64,000 nt of DNA, from assembly GCF_000282195.1 (NCBI RefSeq), contig NZ_AKJT01000070.1, positions 1 to 64,000 of the forward strand. Direction: 5' to 3'. This DNA comes from Pseudomonas sp. GM18. GTDB lineage: Bacteria > Pseudomonadota > Gammaproteobacteria > Pseudomonadales > Pseudomonadaceae. The translations under genes and the position numbers were made by a program. Under the pieces are notes generated by a model. The model was given only the letters and a program-made list of their open reading frames with translations. It did no database searches and was not told the origin of the DNA. Positions 50,161 to 60,602 of the stretch are shown piece after piece (position 1 is the first letter of the stretch; every line of letters begins with the position of its first letter).

Positions 50161-51146
50161 GGCTTGGCACTCCAGCCACCTTCAGGCGCGGCAAAGCGCC
50201 ACACAATCGGGCGCACCTCACCGTCGGCACGCGCACCGTTGTTGTTGTCGATACCGATCCAGGCACCGTCGACGTCGATGATCAGCGCTTCCGCCAGCCC
50301 AAAGGGCTGCGAATAACGACGATTTTCCTGCAAGGCCTCGGCGGCAAACGACCAGCAGCGCTCGACCTTGGCCGTCACCGCATCACGGCGGCAGATCTGG
50401 AAGGCATTGCGCTCAAGGGTAAACAGTTTGCCGTCAAACAATGACAGATCGGCAAAATCCCGGGGGCGCGCTTTGGCGTTGGGAAATTGCGCTGGTTGCA
50501 TTTCTACCCCGCCTTCACTCAGCAACACACAACCACCATCGCAGTCCCACACCGTTTGCTGGCGCTTGATCAGCAGCAGACCACGGCGCTCACGCTCGGC
50601 GGCCAGCCACAGCGTGTCACCGGCCGGATTGATCGCCAGGCCTTCGAACAACGCATTGAAGTGCAACAACATGCCGCTCGCCCGTGCTTCGCGCACCAGC
50701 ATCGGCGAGATTTTCAGCCAGGAGGCGGGCCCGATTGGCGGTACTTGCAACACCGTGGCGTGACCTTCACTGACGATGTAACGATTGCCGGCGCTGTCGC
50801 AGGTGATACCTTCGAAATCCAGATCCCCACCGCGCACGAACGATGCCGCCCAGGTCCGCGAACGCAAGCCCCAGGGCAAACCGCTGTCGGGCACCAGGGG
50901 TACGTCAATGTGCACGGTTTCGGCTTGCCAGGTGGGGTTGCGGGTGTCGAGGCGATAGATTTGATCATCGTCGCGATCCGAAACGGTCCACAGCTCCTTG
51001 CCACACTGGGCCAGCCCCGACAGATTGCCGCCGCGCATGCCGTCGACGGCATGTTCGGACAACAGGCGCAGCTCTGGCGCGGGTTCGGCAGAAACCGTCA
51101 CCGAAGTCAGCAGCAACGCACATGCCAGGGCCCAGCCAAACCGCAT
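50157..51146 (-). CDS. Secreted esterase-like/phytase-like protein
   Basis: 329 residues with a signal peptide cleaved near residue 20 (LLLTSVTVSA). The mature part looks like a beta-propeller with acidic repeats (WTVSDRDDDQIYRLD, DLDFEGITCD, LFDGKLFTLERN, EALIIDVDGAWIGIDNNNG). This fits the 'esterase-like activity of phytase' (PF13449) family. The substrate is unknown. It overlaps parE by 1 nt and the protease gene by 4 nt, so all four genes are one operon. Confidence 0.82.
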   Translation of the reverse strand: MRFGWALACALLLTSVTVSAEPAPELRLLSEHAVDGMRGGNLSGLAQCGKELWTVSDRDDDQIYRLDTRNPTWQAETVHIDVPLVPDSGLPWGLRSRTWAASFVRGGDLDFEGITCDSAGNRYIVSEGHATVLQVPPIGPASWLKISPMLVREARASGMLLHFNALFEGLAINPAGDTLWLAAERERRGLLLIKRQQTVWDCDGGCVLLSEGGVEMQPAQFPNAKARPRDFADLSLFDGKLFTLERNAFQICRRDAVTAKVERCWSFAAEALQENRRYSQPFGLAEALIIDVDGAWIGIDNNNGARADGEVRPIVWRFAAPEGGWSAKP

Positions 51147-53053
51147 CAGCCCAGAACCTCGGCCAGGTTGCCTTTGGACTCCAGCCAGGTCTTGCGATCG
51201 CCTGCGCGTTTTTTCGCCAGCAGCATGTCCATCATTTCCGAGGTCTCGGCGAAATCTTCACCCAGCGTCAGTTGCACCAGACGCCGTGTGTTCGGGTCCA
51301 TGGTGGTTTCGCGCAACTGCGGCGGGTTCATTTCACCCAGGCCTTTGAATCGGGTGACCTGCGGCTTGCCGCGCTTCTTCTCGGCCACCAGGCGATCGAG
51401 GATGCCATCGCGCTCGGCCTCGTCGAGGGCGTAGTAGATCTCTTTGCCCAGGTCGATACGGTACAGCGGCGGCATCGCGACGTAGACGTGACCGGCATCC
51501 ACCAGCGGGCGGAAATGCTGGACGAACAAGGCGCAAAGCAGGGTTGCGATGTGCAAACCGTCGGAGTCGGCGTCGGCGAGGATGCAGATCTTGCCGTAAC
51601 GCAGCTGGCTCATATCCGCCGCACCCGGGTCGACACCAATCGCCACGGCGATGTTGTGCACTTCCTGACTGGCCAGTACTTCACTGCCGTCGACTTCCCA
51701 GGTGTTCAGGATCTTGCCGCGCAACGGCAGGATCGCCTGAAACTCTTTGTCTCGCGCTTGCTTGGCCGAACCACCGGCGGAATCACCTTCCACCAGGAAC
51801 AGCTCGGAACGCATCGGGTCTTGCCCGGCGCAGTCGGCGAGTTTGCCCGGCAATGCTGGCCCTTGGGTAATGCGTTTACGCTCGACCTTCTTGCTGGCCT
51901 TCAGACGACGGCCGGCGTTGTTGATCGCCAGTTCGGCCAGCAACATGCCGGTTTCCGGGTTGGCGTTGAGCCACAGGCTGAAGGCATCCTTGACCACACC
52001 GGAAACGAAGGCGGCCGCTTCACGGGAGGACAGGCGCTCTTTGGTCTGGCCGGAGAATTGCGGTTCCTGCATCTTCATCGACAGCACGAACGCGATGCGC
52101 TCCCAGACGTCTTCCGGCGCCAGCTTCACACCGCGCGGCAGCAGGCTGCGGAACTCGCAGAACTCGCGCATGGCGTCGAGCAAGCCCTGACGCAGACCGT
52201 TGACGTGAGTACCGCCCTGGGCTGTCGGGATCAGGTTGACGTAGCTTTCCTGAACGCTGTCGCCACCCTCGGGCAACCACAGCAACGCCCAATCGACGGC
52301 TTCCTTGTTACCGGCCAGGCTGCCGCAGAACGGCTCGTCCGGCAGGCGTTCGAATTCGCTGACCGCGTCTACCAGGTAGGAGCGCAGGCCGTCTTCGTAA
52401 TGCCATTCGACTTTCTCGCCGGTGGCCTTGTCTTCAAAACTGACCAGCAACCCCGGGCACAGAACGGCCTTGGCCTTGAGCACGTGCTTGAGGCGGCTGA
52501 TGGAGAATTTCGGCGAATCGAAATACTTCGGGTCCGGCGCGAAGAACACGCTGGTGCCGGTATTGCGCTTGCCGACGGTGCCGACCACTTCCAGTTCGGT
52601 TTTCTTGTAACCGTCGGCGAAAGTCATCTGGTATTCGTTGCCGTCACGTTTTACACGCACCCGGACTTCGGTCGACAAGGCGTTGACCACGGAAATACCC
52701 ACCCCGTGCAAACCGCCGGAGAACTGGTAGTTCTTGTTGGAAAACTTGCCGCCCGCGTGGAGTTTGGTGAGGATCAGCTCGACACCCGACACCCCTTCTT
52801 CCGGGTGAATGTCCACCGGCATGCCACGGCCGTCATCGCTGACTTCCAGGGAGTGATCGGCGTGCAGAATGACCTGCACCGACGTCGCGTGCCCGGCCAA
52901 GGCTTCGTCGACGCTGTTGTCGATGACTTCCTGGGCGAGGTGGTTCGGCCGACTGGTGTCGGTGTACATGCCGGGGCGTTTGCGCACCGGGTCGAGGCCC
53001 GAGAGGACTTCGATGGCGTCTGCGTTATAAGAGCTAGCGCTGGGAGTGGCCAT
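51146..53053 (-). CDS. parE: DNA topoisomerase IV subunit B
   Basis: The 635-residue ATPase subunit of topoisomerase IV. The GHKL ATPase part has VIDNSVDEALAGHA and DDGRGMPVDIHPEEG. The TOPRIM domain has LFLVEGDSAGGSAKQARD and ADADSDGLHI. Length is normal. It heads the parE, phytase-like, protease, parC operon, 41 bp after yqiA on the same strand. Confidence 0.97.
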   Translation of the reverse strand: MATPSASSYNADAIEVLSGLDPVRKRPGMYTDTSRPNHLAQEVIDNSVDEALAGHATSVQVILHADHSLEVSDDGRGMPVDIHPEEGVSGVELILTKLHAGGKFSNKNYQFSGGLHGVGISVVNALSTEVRVRVKRDGNEYQMTFADGYKKTELEVVGTVGKRNTGTSVFFAPDPKYFDSPKFSISRLKHVLKAKAVLCPGLLVSFEDKATGEKVEWHYEDGLRSYLVDAVSEFERLPDEPFCGSLAGNKEAVDWALLWLPEGGDSVQESYVNLIPTAQGGTHVNGLRQGLLDAMREFCEFRSLLPRGVKLAPEDVWERIAFVLSMKMQEPQFSGQTKERLSSREAAAFVSGVVKDAFSLWLNANPETGMLLAELAINNAGRRLKASKKVERKRITQGPALPGKLADCAGQDPMRSELFLVEGDSAGGSAKQARDKEFQAILPLRGKILNTWEVDGSEVLASQEVHNIAVAIGVDPGAADMSQLRYGKICILADADSDGLHIATLLCALFVQHFRPLVDAGHVYVAMPPLYRIDLGKEIYYALDEAERDGILDRLVAEKKRGKPQVTRFKGLGEMNPPQLRETTMDPNTRRLVQLTLGEDFAETSEMMDMLLAKKRAGDRKTWLESKGNLAEVLG

Positions 53054-53094
53054 GGGGTCTCGTCGTCAGTGTCAGTAAAAAAAGAGGCGAGCAA

Positions 53095-53703
53095 TCACAG
53101 TGCAGTGAAATCGATCGCCTGATACAAATCTGCGCCGATGCCGGCAAAACTCAATATTGCCGGCAGTTGCGCGGCAAAACCCTGGAAACTATGGTCGCCG
53201 CCGGCCTGAATGCGCAAGGCACAGGCCCGGTAATATTGCTGGGCGAGGCGATAGTCCAGCGTTTCATCGCCAGTCTGCAACCATACCTGAAACCGCTGCG
53301 GATCCTGGGGCGCCGGCACTTCCAGTTCGGCCAGGGCCGTCACGTGGTCGTGGGTCATTTCCCAGGTCTCATCGGTGTACAGGTTTTTCTGCGTCCCCAG
53401 AAACCCGTCGAACATCCGGTGCGGGCTGACGGCAGGGTTGATCAACAGGGCTTTCAAGCCATGGCGCTCGGCCAGGTGAGTCGCATAGTAGCCGCCGAGT
53501 GAGCTGCCGACCAGCAGTGGCCGCCCCAGCTCCACAATCGCCCGTTCCAGCTGAGCGATGGCCTCACGGGGATGGTGATGCAGGGCCGGTACACGCAACT
53601 GATCGCTCAAGCCCAGCCGTTCCATCACATTCATCAACTGACAGGCCTTTTTCGACGCCGGCGCGCTGTTGAAACCGTGGATATAAAGGATCGAACCAGA
53701 CAT
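53095..53703 (-). CDS. yqiA: YqiA family esterase
   Basis: A 202-residue alpha/beta-hydrolase. The oxyanion-loop region is ILYIHGFNSAPASKKA, and the nucleophile elbow GSSLGGYYATHLAERHG has its Ser near residue 68. A late GGDHSFQGF carries the likely catalytic His. E. coli YqiA hydrolyses acyl-CoA or short esters in vitro. It lies between cpdA and parE, as in E. coli and other gamma-proteobacteria. Confidence 0.92.
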   Translation of the reverse strand: MSGSILYIHGFNSAPASKKACQLMNVMERLGLSDQLRVPALHHHPREAIAQLERAIVELGRPLLVGSSLGGYYATHLAERHGLKALLINPAVSPHRMFDGFLGTQKNLYTDETWEMTHDHVTALAELEVPAPQDPQRFQVWLQTGDETLDYRLAQQYYRACALRIQAGGDHSFQGFAAQLPAILSFAGIGADLYQAIDFTAL

Positions 53704-53743
53704 TTGAGCTCCATGTGCGTCGGGTAAAGAAGGCGGAGTTTAC

Positions 53744-53843
53744 TGTAGGAGCTGTCGAGTGCAACGAGGCTACGATCTTTTGACTTTGTTTTTAAAAGCA
53801 AGATCAAAAGATCGCAGCCTCGTTGCACTCGGCAGCTCCTACG
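53744..53843. repeat. Inverted repeat with 40-bp arms, related to 6530-6625
   Basis: The left arm 53744-53783 begins TGTAGGAGCTGTCGAGTGCA. The right arm 53804-53843 is its complement with a few mismatches. The arms match those at 6530-6625 in most positions, but the loop differs. It lies between cpdA and yqiA. Confidence 0.88.
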
Positions 53844-53871
53844 GGGGCCTTAGCGCCTACAGGGAAAAGTG

Positions 53872-54687
53872 TCAGTAGCCGTTGGAGCCGTAATCGATTT
53901 GGAAATCGAACCCGGTCACGCGCTCAACGCCAGTTTCAAGCTGACCATCGGGCAACAGCCGCAACCACCGATACCCCGGCGCCTGCTCACTCACCTTGAA
54001 ATCGTCGCTGCCCGGCTCGAACTGAATGCAGGTCGAGGGCGATGCGATCAGGCGAACACCGTTGCGCTCTTGATCGATCTCCTGATGCACATGCCCCCAA
54101 AGCACTGCACGCACCTGCGGAAACCGATCCAGTACCGCGAACAACGCCTCTGGATTACGCAAGCCAATGGGCTCCATCCACGCACACCCGATCGACACCG
54201 GATGATGATGGAAACACACCAGATGATGCCGCTGCGGCGCCTCGCTCAACGAGCGCACGAGCAATTGCAACTGCTCATCCTGCAAATACCCCGGCACCGA
54301 ACCTGGCACCGCCGAATCGAGCAACGTCACCCGCCAGTTGCCGATGTCCACCACCGGTTTCAACAATGCACTCTGCACCGCCGCCTCGGCCATGATCCGC
54401 GGCTCGTCGTGATTACCGGGAATCCAGCGCGCCGGGGCATCGATCTGCCGGGTCAGATCGCGAAACAGCTGGTACGACTCCAGCGTCCCGTCCTGGGACA
54501 GATCGCCAGTGGCAATCATCAGATCGATCTGCGGTTGCTGCTTCAATACCAGCTCAATCACCTGTTGCAGGCTGTCGCGGGTATTCATGCCCAGCAACGT
54601 CGCGTCCGCCTCGGCAAACAGGTGACTGTCGGAGAGTTGCACCAGCAACGCCGGATCGGCGGTGGTCAAAGTGGATACGCTCGGCAA
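53872..54687 (-). CDS. cpdA: 3',5'-cyclic-AMP phosphodiesterase CpdA
   Basis: A 271-residue class III metallophosphoesterase that hydrolyses cAMP. Metal-site motifs in order are QLSDSHLF, ATGDLSQDGT, PGNHDEPR, FHHHPV and GHVHQ. I place the start at TTG 54687 (MPSVSTLTTADP), because GGGAG lies 7 nt before it. A GTG eight codons further upstream has no Shine-Dalgarno. In P. aeruginosa CpdA controls cAMP/Vfr signalling. Confidence 0.93.
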   Translation of the reverse strand: MPSVSTLTTADPALLVQLSDSHLFAEADATLLGMNTRDSLQQVIELVLKQQPQIDLMIATGDLSQDGTLESYQLFRDLTRQIDAPARWIPGNHDEPRIMAEAAVQSALLKPVVDIGNWRVTLLDSAVPGSVPGYLQDEQLQLLVRSLSEAPQRHHLVCFHHHPVSIGCAWMEPIGLRNPEALFAVLDRFPQVRAVLWGHVHQEIDQERNGVRLIASPSTCIQFEPGSDDFKVSEQAPGYRWLRLLPDGQLETGVERVTGFDFQIDYGSNGY

Positions 54688-54798
54688 GGCGTTCTCCCAG
54701 GGCGTGATCACGGGATTGGAAAGTGCCGCAATTATGCTGGGGGACGATCAAAAGAGGAAACCTGTGAACCGGAAGCAGTTCACAACTACACAGCACTC

Positions 54799-55251
54799 TT
54801 AGCGCACAACGGCGTACTCGTGTCCGCAAGCCAGGCAATGACTCAGCCATTCCCCCAGGAACAGATTGAGTTGAGCCTTTTCGTCCGGCTGATGCATCGC
54901 GGCGTTCGGGTAAGGATAGATGCCGCGAAAGCGTCGTGCATGTTCAGCACTGATAACTTCGGCCATGCGCGCGTCGTGATACACCTGCACTTCCAGTTGC
55001 GGCACCGGCAACCAGGGCAGGCTGTGTTCCTGCCGCACTTGCAGGGTGGTGGTGTACGGACAGGCTTGCAGCACTTCCAGGGCCAGCACGCCAAGCATCT
55101 GGTCACCCTGGGTCACGGCAATGCGCCGGGCCGCCGGATCGTTGCGCATGTCCGGCAACAGTCGCATCAGGCGCGCGTAGTTGGCCTCGCAAGAGGCTTG
55201 CAGCCCCACGAGGTCGACCCGATAGCGATCGCGCAGCTTGTTTACGACCAT
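54799..55251 (-). CDS. DUF1249 family protein
   Basis: 150 residues of a conserved family of unknown function, starting MVVNKLRDRYRVDLVGLQ. It has the family strings CEANYARLMRLLPDM and ARRFRGIYPYPNAAMHQ. It overlaps nudF by 10 nt and is probably translationally coupled to it. The same order (nudF, DUF1249, cpdA, yqiA, parE) is common in gamma-proteobacteria. An in-frame extension upstream lies inside nudF and is rejected. Confidence 0.9.
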   Translation of the reverse strand: MVVNKLRDRYRVDLVGLQASCEANYARLMRLLPDMRNDPAARRIAVTQGDQMLGVLALEVLQACPYTTTLQVRQEHSLPWLPVPQLEVQVYHDARMAEVISAEHARRFRGIYPYPNAAMHQPDEKAQLNLFLGEWLSHCLACGHEYAVVR

Positions 55252-55859
55252 AACCCCCTCACTTCCACGCGGTTCAAAGCCAGCCACTGCAAGGCAATGA
55301 TGCTTGCCGCGTTGGCAATACGTCCGTCGCGCACGGCTTGCAGGGCATCTTCGAAAGCCCAGACCGTGACGCGAATATCTTCTGCCTCTTCCTCCAGCCC
55401 ATGCAGGCCGCCAACCCCGGCACTGTCGCAACGCCCCAGGTACAAATGCACAAACTCGTTACTGCCACCCGGCGATGGAAAATATTTGGTCATCGGCCAG
55501 AGTGCCCCGAATACAAGTCCAGCTTCCTCCTGCGCTTCGCGGTGAGCAACTTCTTCCGGTATTTCATCCTTGTCGATCAGACCGGCGACCAGTTCGATCA
55601 GCCACGGATTGTCGGTCTTGCCCATGGCGCCGACGCGAAACTGCTCGATCAGCACCACTTCGTCGCGCTGTGGATCATAAGGCAGCACGCACACCGCATC
55701 GTGGCGCAAGAACACTTCACGATTGATCTCGCGACTCATGCCACCGTCGAACAATTCGTGGCGCAAGTGCACGCGGTCGAGCTTGTAGAAGCCCTCGTAG
55801 CACTTTTCGCGCCGAACGATATCAACGGCGGTCGGAATGGCGTTGGCAAAATCAGTCAT
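55242..55859 (-). CDS. nudF: ADP-ribose diphosphatase NudF
   Basis: A 205-residue Nudix hydrolase that cleaves ADP-ribose to AMP and ribose 5-phosphate. The Nudix box is GLIDKDEIPEEVAHREAQEE followed by AG, with the three catalytic glutamates in place. A first domain forms the dimer. It heads the nudF-DUF1249-cpdA-yqiA cluster on the minus strand. The 229 bp upstream, to the lipoprotein start, hold no gene. Confidence 0.95.
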   Translation of the reverse strand: MTDFANAIPTAVDIVRREKCYEGFYKLDRVHLRHELFDGGMSREINREVFLRHDAVCVLPYDPQRDEVVLIEQFRVGAMGKTDNPWLIELVAGLIDKDEIPEEVAHREAQEEAGLVFGALWPMTKYFPSPGGSNEFVHLYLGRCDSAGVGGLHGLEEEAEDIRVTVWAFEDALQAVRDGRIANAASIIALQWLALNRVEVRGLWS

Positions 55860-56088
55860 GACAATCCTCGTTTACTGCAAATCCGTTACGAGGCTCCTTT
55901 TTGTTACTTGCAACCTCGACTTCGCGCCATCCTAACGCGCCCGCGATGTTTGATGCAGCCCCTTTACAGTCAGCGGGATAGACGGTGAGGGCGAAACCAA
56001 CTCTAATTAGCTTAGTGGCGAACTGACTGCCTCGTTGAGAGTCGAAGCGGGTAACTTTTCGCCTTCCCCTGTTTCATTAAGGACGCCC

Positions 56089-56835
56089 ATGTCGCTTTTC
56101 AAGATCGCCTCCGTGGCCGCCATCGCCCTGACCCTGGGTGCGTGCCAGAGTCTTTTCCAGCCCAATTACCGGACGCCACTGGAAACCACCCGCGACGCTT
56201 CCGAACAGCTGAAACCGGGTTGCGCCAACCCTGACTGCCCGCTGGTGAACATCGATACGCTGCACTTCCCGACCGAGCCTGCGCTTGACGGCATCATCGA
56301 AAAACGTTTGCTGCAAATGACCCGTACCTCGCCCGACGCCCCTGTAGCGCCGACACTGGCGGCGTATCGCGAGCAATTTTTGAGCAGTGCCGAGCCGCGC
56401 TACAGCAGCTACTTGCAAGCCAAGGTACGTGAGCAGCATGACGGCTTGGTGATCATTGAATTGTCCAGCTACCTGGACAACGGCGGTGCCCATGGCACGC
56501 CGGGCCGCGGTTTCATCAACTACTCGCGTCAGCAACATAAAGTGCTGACGCTGTCGGACATGGTGATCCCGGGGCAGGAAGAAGCGTTCTGGAAAGCGGC
56601 CCAGGTGGCGCACAACAGCTGGCTGATCAGCACCAAACTCGATCAGGAGCCGGAGTTCGTCAAGAGCTGGCCCTTCGTGAAAACCCAGAACGTGGCGTTG
56701 ACGTACGGCGGGGTGATCCTCAAGTACGAAGTGAGCACCCTCGCGCCTTACGCGCTGGGCCACGTCGAACTGAAGATCCCCTACCCACGCCTGAACGGCA
56801 TTCTCAAGCCTGAGCTGTTTCCCGGCCGTAGCTGA
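56089..56835 (+). CDS. DUF3298/RsiV-type lipoprotein
   Basis: 248 residues with a lipoprotein signal (MSLFKIASVAAIALTLGAC, lipobox Cys at 19). The C-terminal half has YLDNGGAHGTPGRGFINYSR, VLTLSDMVIPGQEEAFW and PYALGHVELKIPYPRL, features of DUF3298/DUF4163 domains. These domains occur in RsiV and in heat-shock-like lysozyme-binding proteins. The role here is unknown. I start at ATG 56089, with AAGGAC before it. Its last 32 bp overlap the end of the convergent cytX. Confidence 0.82.
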   Translation: MSLFKIASVAAIALTLGACQSLFQPNYRTPLETTRDASEQLKPGCANPDCPLVNIDTLHFPTEPALDGIIEKRLLQMTRTSPDAPVAPTLAAYREQFLSSAEPRYSSYLQAKVREQHDGLVIIELSSYLDNGGAHGTPGRGFINYSRQQHKVLTLSDMVIPGQEEAFWKAAQVAHNSWLISTKLDQEPEFVKSWPFVKTQNVALTYGGVILKYEVSTLAPYALGHVELKIPYPRLNGILKPELFPGRS

Positions 56836-58096
56836 AGGCCCGACCAAGCACCAGTTGCAGCAGCCCTGCCAGTACCAGAGACGGCAGGGTTGCGCCGATG
56901 TCCGGATAGAGATTGGCCAGCAAGTGATAGGTGCTCACCCCGCCCAACCAGGCGAGCAACGCCGGCCAGCGCAAGGCAGCCGACGCCACTTGGCTACTGC
57001 GTTTGCGCAGGATGAAGTGATCCACCAGCACCACGCCGAACAGCGGCGCAAACACCGAACCGATCAGCAGCAGGAAATTCTGGTACTGGGCCAATGGCGC
57101 CAGGCAAGCGATCAGTGTGCAGATCACGCCGATGGCCAAGGCCAGATGCTCGACTTTCAAGCGCAGCAGAATCCCGCTGGACACCGCCGCCGAATGAATA
57201 TCGGCAAAGGCATTTTCTGATTCATCCAACAGAATCAGCAGCAACGGAATCCCCAGGCCCGCACCGGCCAGCGCCAGCAGCAAGGCATTCACTTCACCGC
57301 TCGGCGCGAACGCCAGGGTGTACGCCACGCCCAGGCTCATCAGCCAGAAGTTGCCGATAAAGAAACCCAACGCCGTACCGCCGAACACATTCTTCGCACG
57401 CTTGCCGAACCGCGAGTAATCGGCAATCAGCGGCAGCCAGGACAGCGGCATCGCGATCGCAATGTCGAAGCCCACGGCGAACGGCATCGAACCATCACCG
57501 GCCTGCGCCCACAACGCCGCCAGATCAGCCTTGGCGAACAGGTTCCAGGTCAGCCAGATGCACGCGGCCAGCAACAGCCAGATGCCCCACTTGCGCAGGA
57601 TCTTGCGCACGAAAGTCAGCGGACCGCTGACCGCCAGCAAGGTGGCCAGCGCACCGAAGAACAGCGTCCACAGCAGTGGATTCGACCACAGGCTGCCCTC
57701 ACTGAATGCACGGGCGCCGAGCAGACTGGCGGCGTCGCGCATCACGATGATTTCGAACGAACCCCAACCGATCAGTTGCAGCAGGTTCAGCACCGCCGGA
57801 AGGCTCGCGCCTTTTGCACCGAGGCTGAGTTTGAGCGCCGCCATCGACGACAGGCCGGTGTCACTGCCGATCACGCCGACAGCGGCGAGCAACAGCACGC
57901 CGACCAGCGTGCCAAGAAAAATCGCCAGCAACGAGCCGGACAGGCCCAGACCCGGTGCGAGCAGCGCGCCGGTCTGCAACACCATCAGGCCGATGCCGAG
58001 GGAGAACCACAGGGAAAACAGATCACGACCGCCGAAGACGCGTTTGTCGGTCGGCACTGCGAGATCCGGGGAGTAAGTGCTGGGTTGAATGCTCAA
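56804..58096 (-). CDS. cytX: Putative hydroxymethylpyrimidine transporter CytX
   Basis: About 430 residues with twelve membrane segments, of the nucleobase:cation symporter-1 (cytosine/purine permease) family. CytX members are usually found with thiamine genes and are predicted to import the HMP precursor. It lies downstream of thiC on the same strand, which supports this. The start is uncertain: I give TTG 58096 (LSIQPSTYSPDL). A GTG at 58144 would begin inside the REP repeat. Its end overlaps the convergent lipoprotein gene by 32 bp. Confidence 0.82.
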   Translation of the reverse strand: MSIQPSTYSPDLAVPTDKRVFGGRDLFSLWFSLGIGLMVLQTGALLAPGLGLSGSLLAIFLGTLVGVLLLAAVGVIGSDTGLSSMAALKLSLGAKGASLPAVLNLLQLIGWGSFEIIVMRDAASLLGARAFSEGSLWSNPLLWTLFFGALATLLAVSGPLTFVRKILRKWGIWLLLAACIWLTWNLFAKADLAALWAQAGDGSMPFAVGFDIAIAMPLSWLPLIADYSRFGKRAKNVFGGTALGFFIGNFWLMSLGVAYTLAFAPSGEVNALLLALAGAGLGIPLLLILLDESENAFADIHSAAVSSGILLRLKVEHLALAIGVICTLIACLAPLAQYQNFLLLIGSVFAPLFGVVLVDHFILRKRSSQVASAALRWPALLAWLGGVSTYHLLANLYPDIGATLPSLVLAGLLQLVLGRAFSYGRETAQA

Positions 58097-58132
58097 GGGT
58101 GTTATCTCAGAGGAACATTTGTTGTTCTTTGT

Positions 58133-58239
58133 GATCGTTCCCACGCTCCGCGTGGGAATGCAGCCCTGGACGCAGAGCGTCCCAAAGCGTGACGCAGAGC
58201 GTCACAAGAGGCATTCCCACGCAGAGCGTGGGAACGATC
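58133..58239. repeat. REP/BIME palindromic repeat between thiC and cytX
   Basis: GATCGTTCCCACGCTCCGCG at the left and GCAGAGCGTGGGAACGATC at the right are outer arms. Inner copies include GACGCAGAGCGTC. It fills the thiC-cytX gap, so any thiC-cytX transcript would carry this structure between the two genes. Confidence 0.9.
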
Positions 58240-58248
58240 AGTGCGGGA

Positions 58249-60138
<1,890 letters not shown>

Positions 60139-60316
60139 CACGGGCTCTCCAGACACACATCCAGGCAGTGGATTTTTGTCGGAGCGAACCTGTAAACGAA
60201 TGGACGCACGGGCGCTGGAAATTCCAGCAGGTGCTGTGCTCGATGCTCGAGGGGTGTTCGATTGTCGAACAACATCCCGGACGAAGCACAAGAGGACTCG
60301 CCGGGTGACGAGAAAT

Positions 60317-60405
60317 CTTGTTCCCTACGCAGGCGCTAACCTGATCAGGTTCAACGGGATCCGAAATTATTCGATCTCAGCCTCATAGCAAGGCACCCCG
60401 ACAAG
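60317..60405 (-). promoter_or_regulatory. TPP riboswitch (THI element)
   Basis: Read on the minus strand, the conserved blocks appear in order: TCGGGGTGCC, GGCTGAGATC, GGATCCCGTTGAACCTGATC, then GGTTAGCGCCTGCGTAGGGA and ACAAG. These are the P2-P5 core of the thiamine pyrophosphate aptamer. It controls thiC and probably cytX. The 180-nt leader between it and the thiC ATG should hold the expression platform; GGTGTTCGATTGTCGAACA there may be part of it. Confidence 0.96.
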
Positions 60406-60602
60406 AACCCGGCCAGTCTAGACATAACCGGCAAAGAACGCCAACACCGCGGCAAACACCATGATGAATGGCGCAATTGGCGGATTGTTGTCGTACGTAC
60501 GTGCAACTACACTCGCTACGCCGTGCTGCGCCTTGACGCTGCAGTGCGCCGCGCCGTAGCCTTGGCGTTCAAATTATCAGCGTAATTTTTAGGGATGGCC
60601 TC

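Noticed and set aside
50843..53122. 759-codon open frame antisense to parE
   Set aside because: Same reason: a shadow of parE codons with no recognisable domains.
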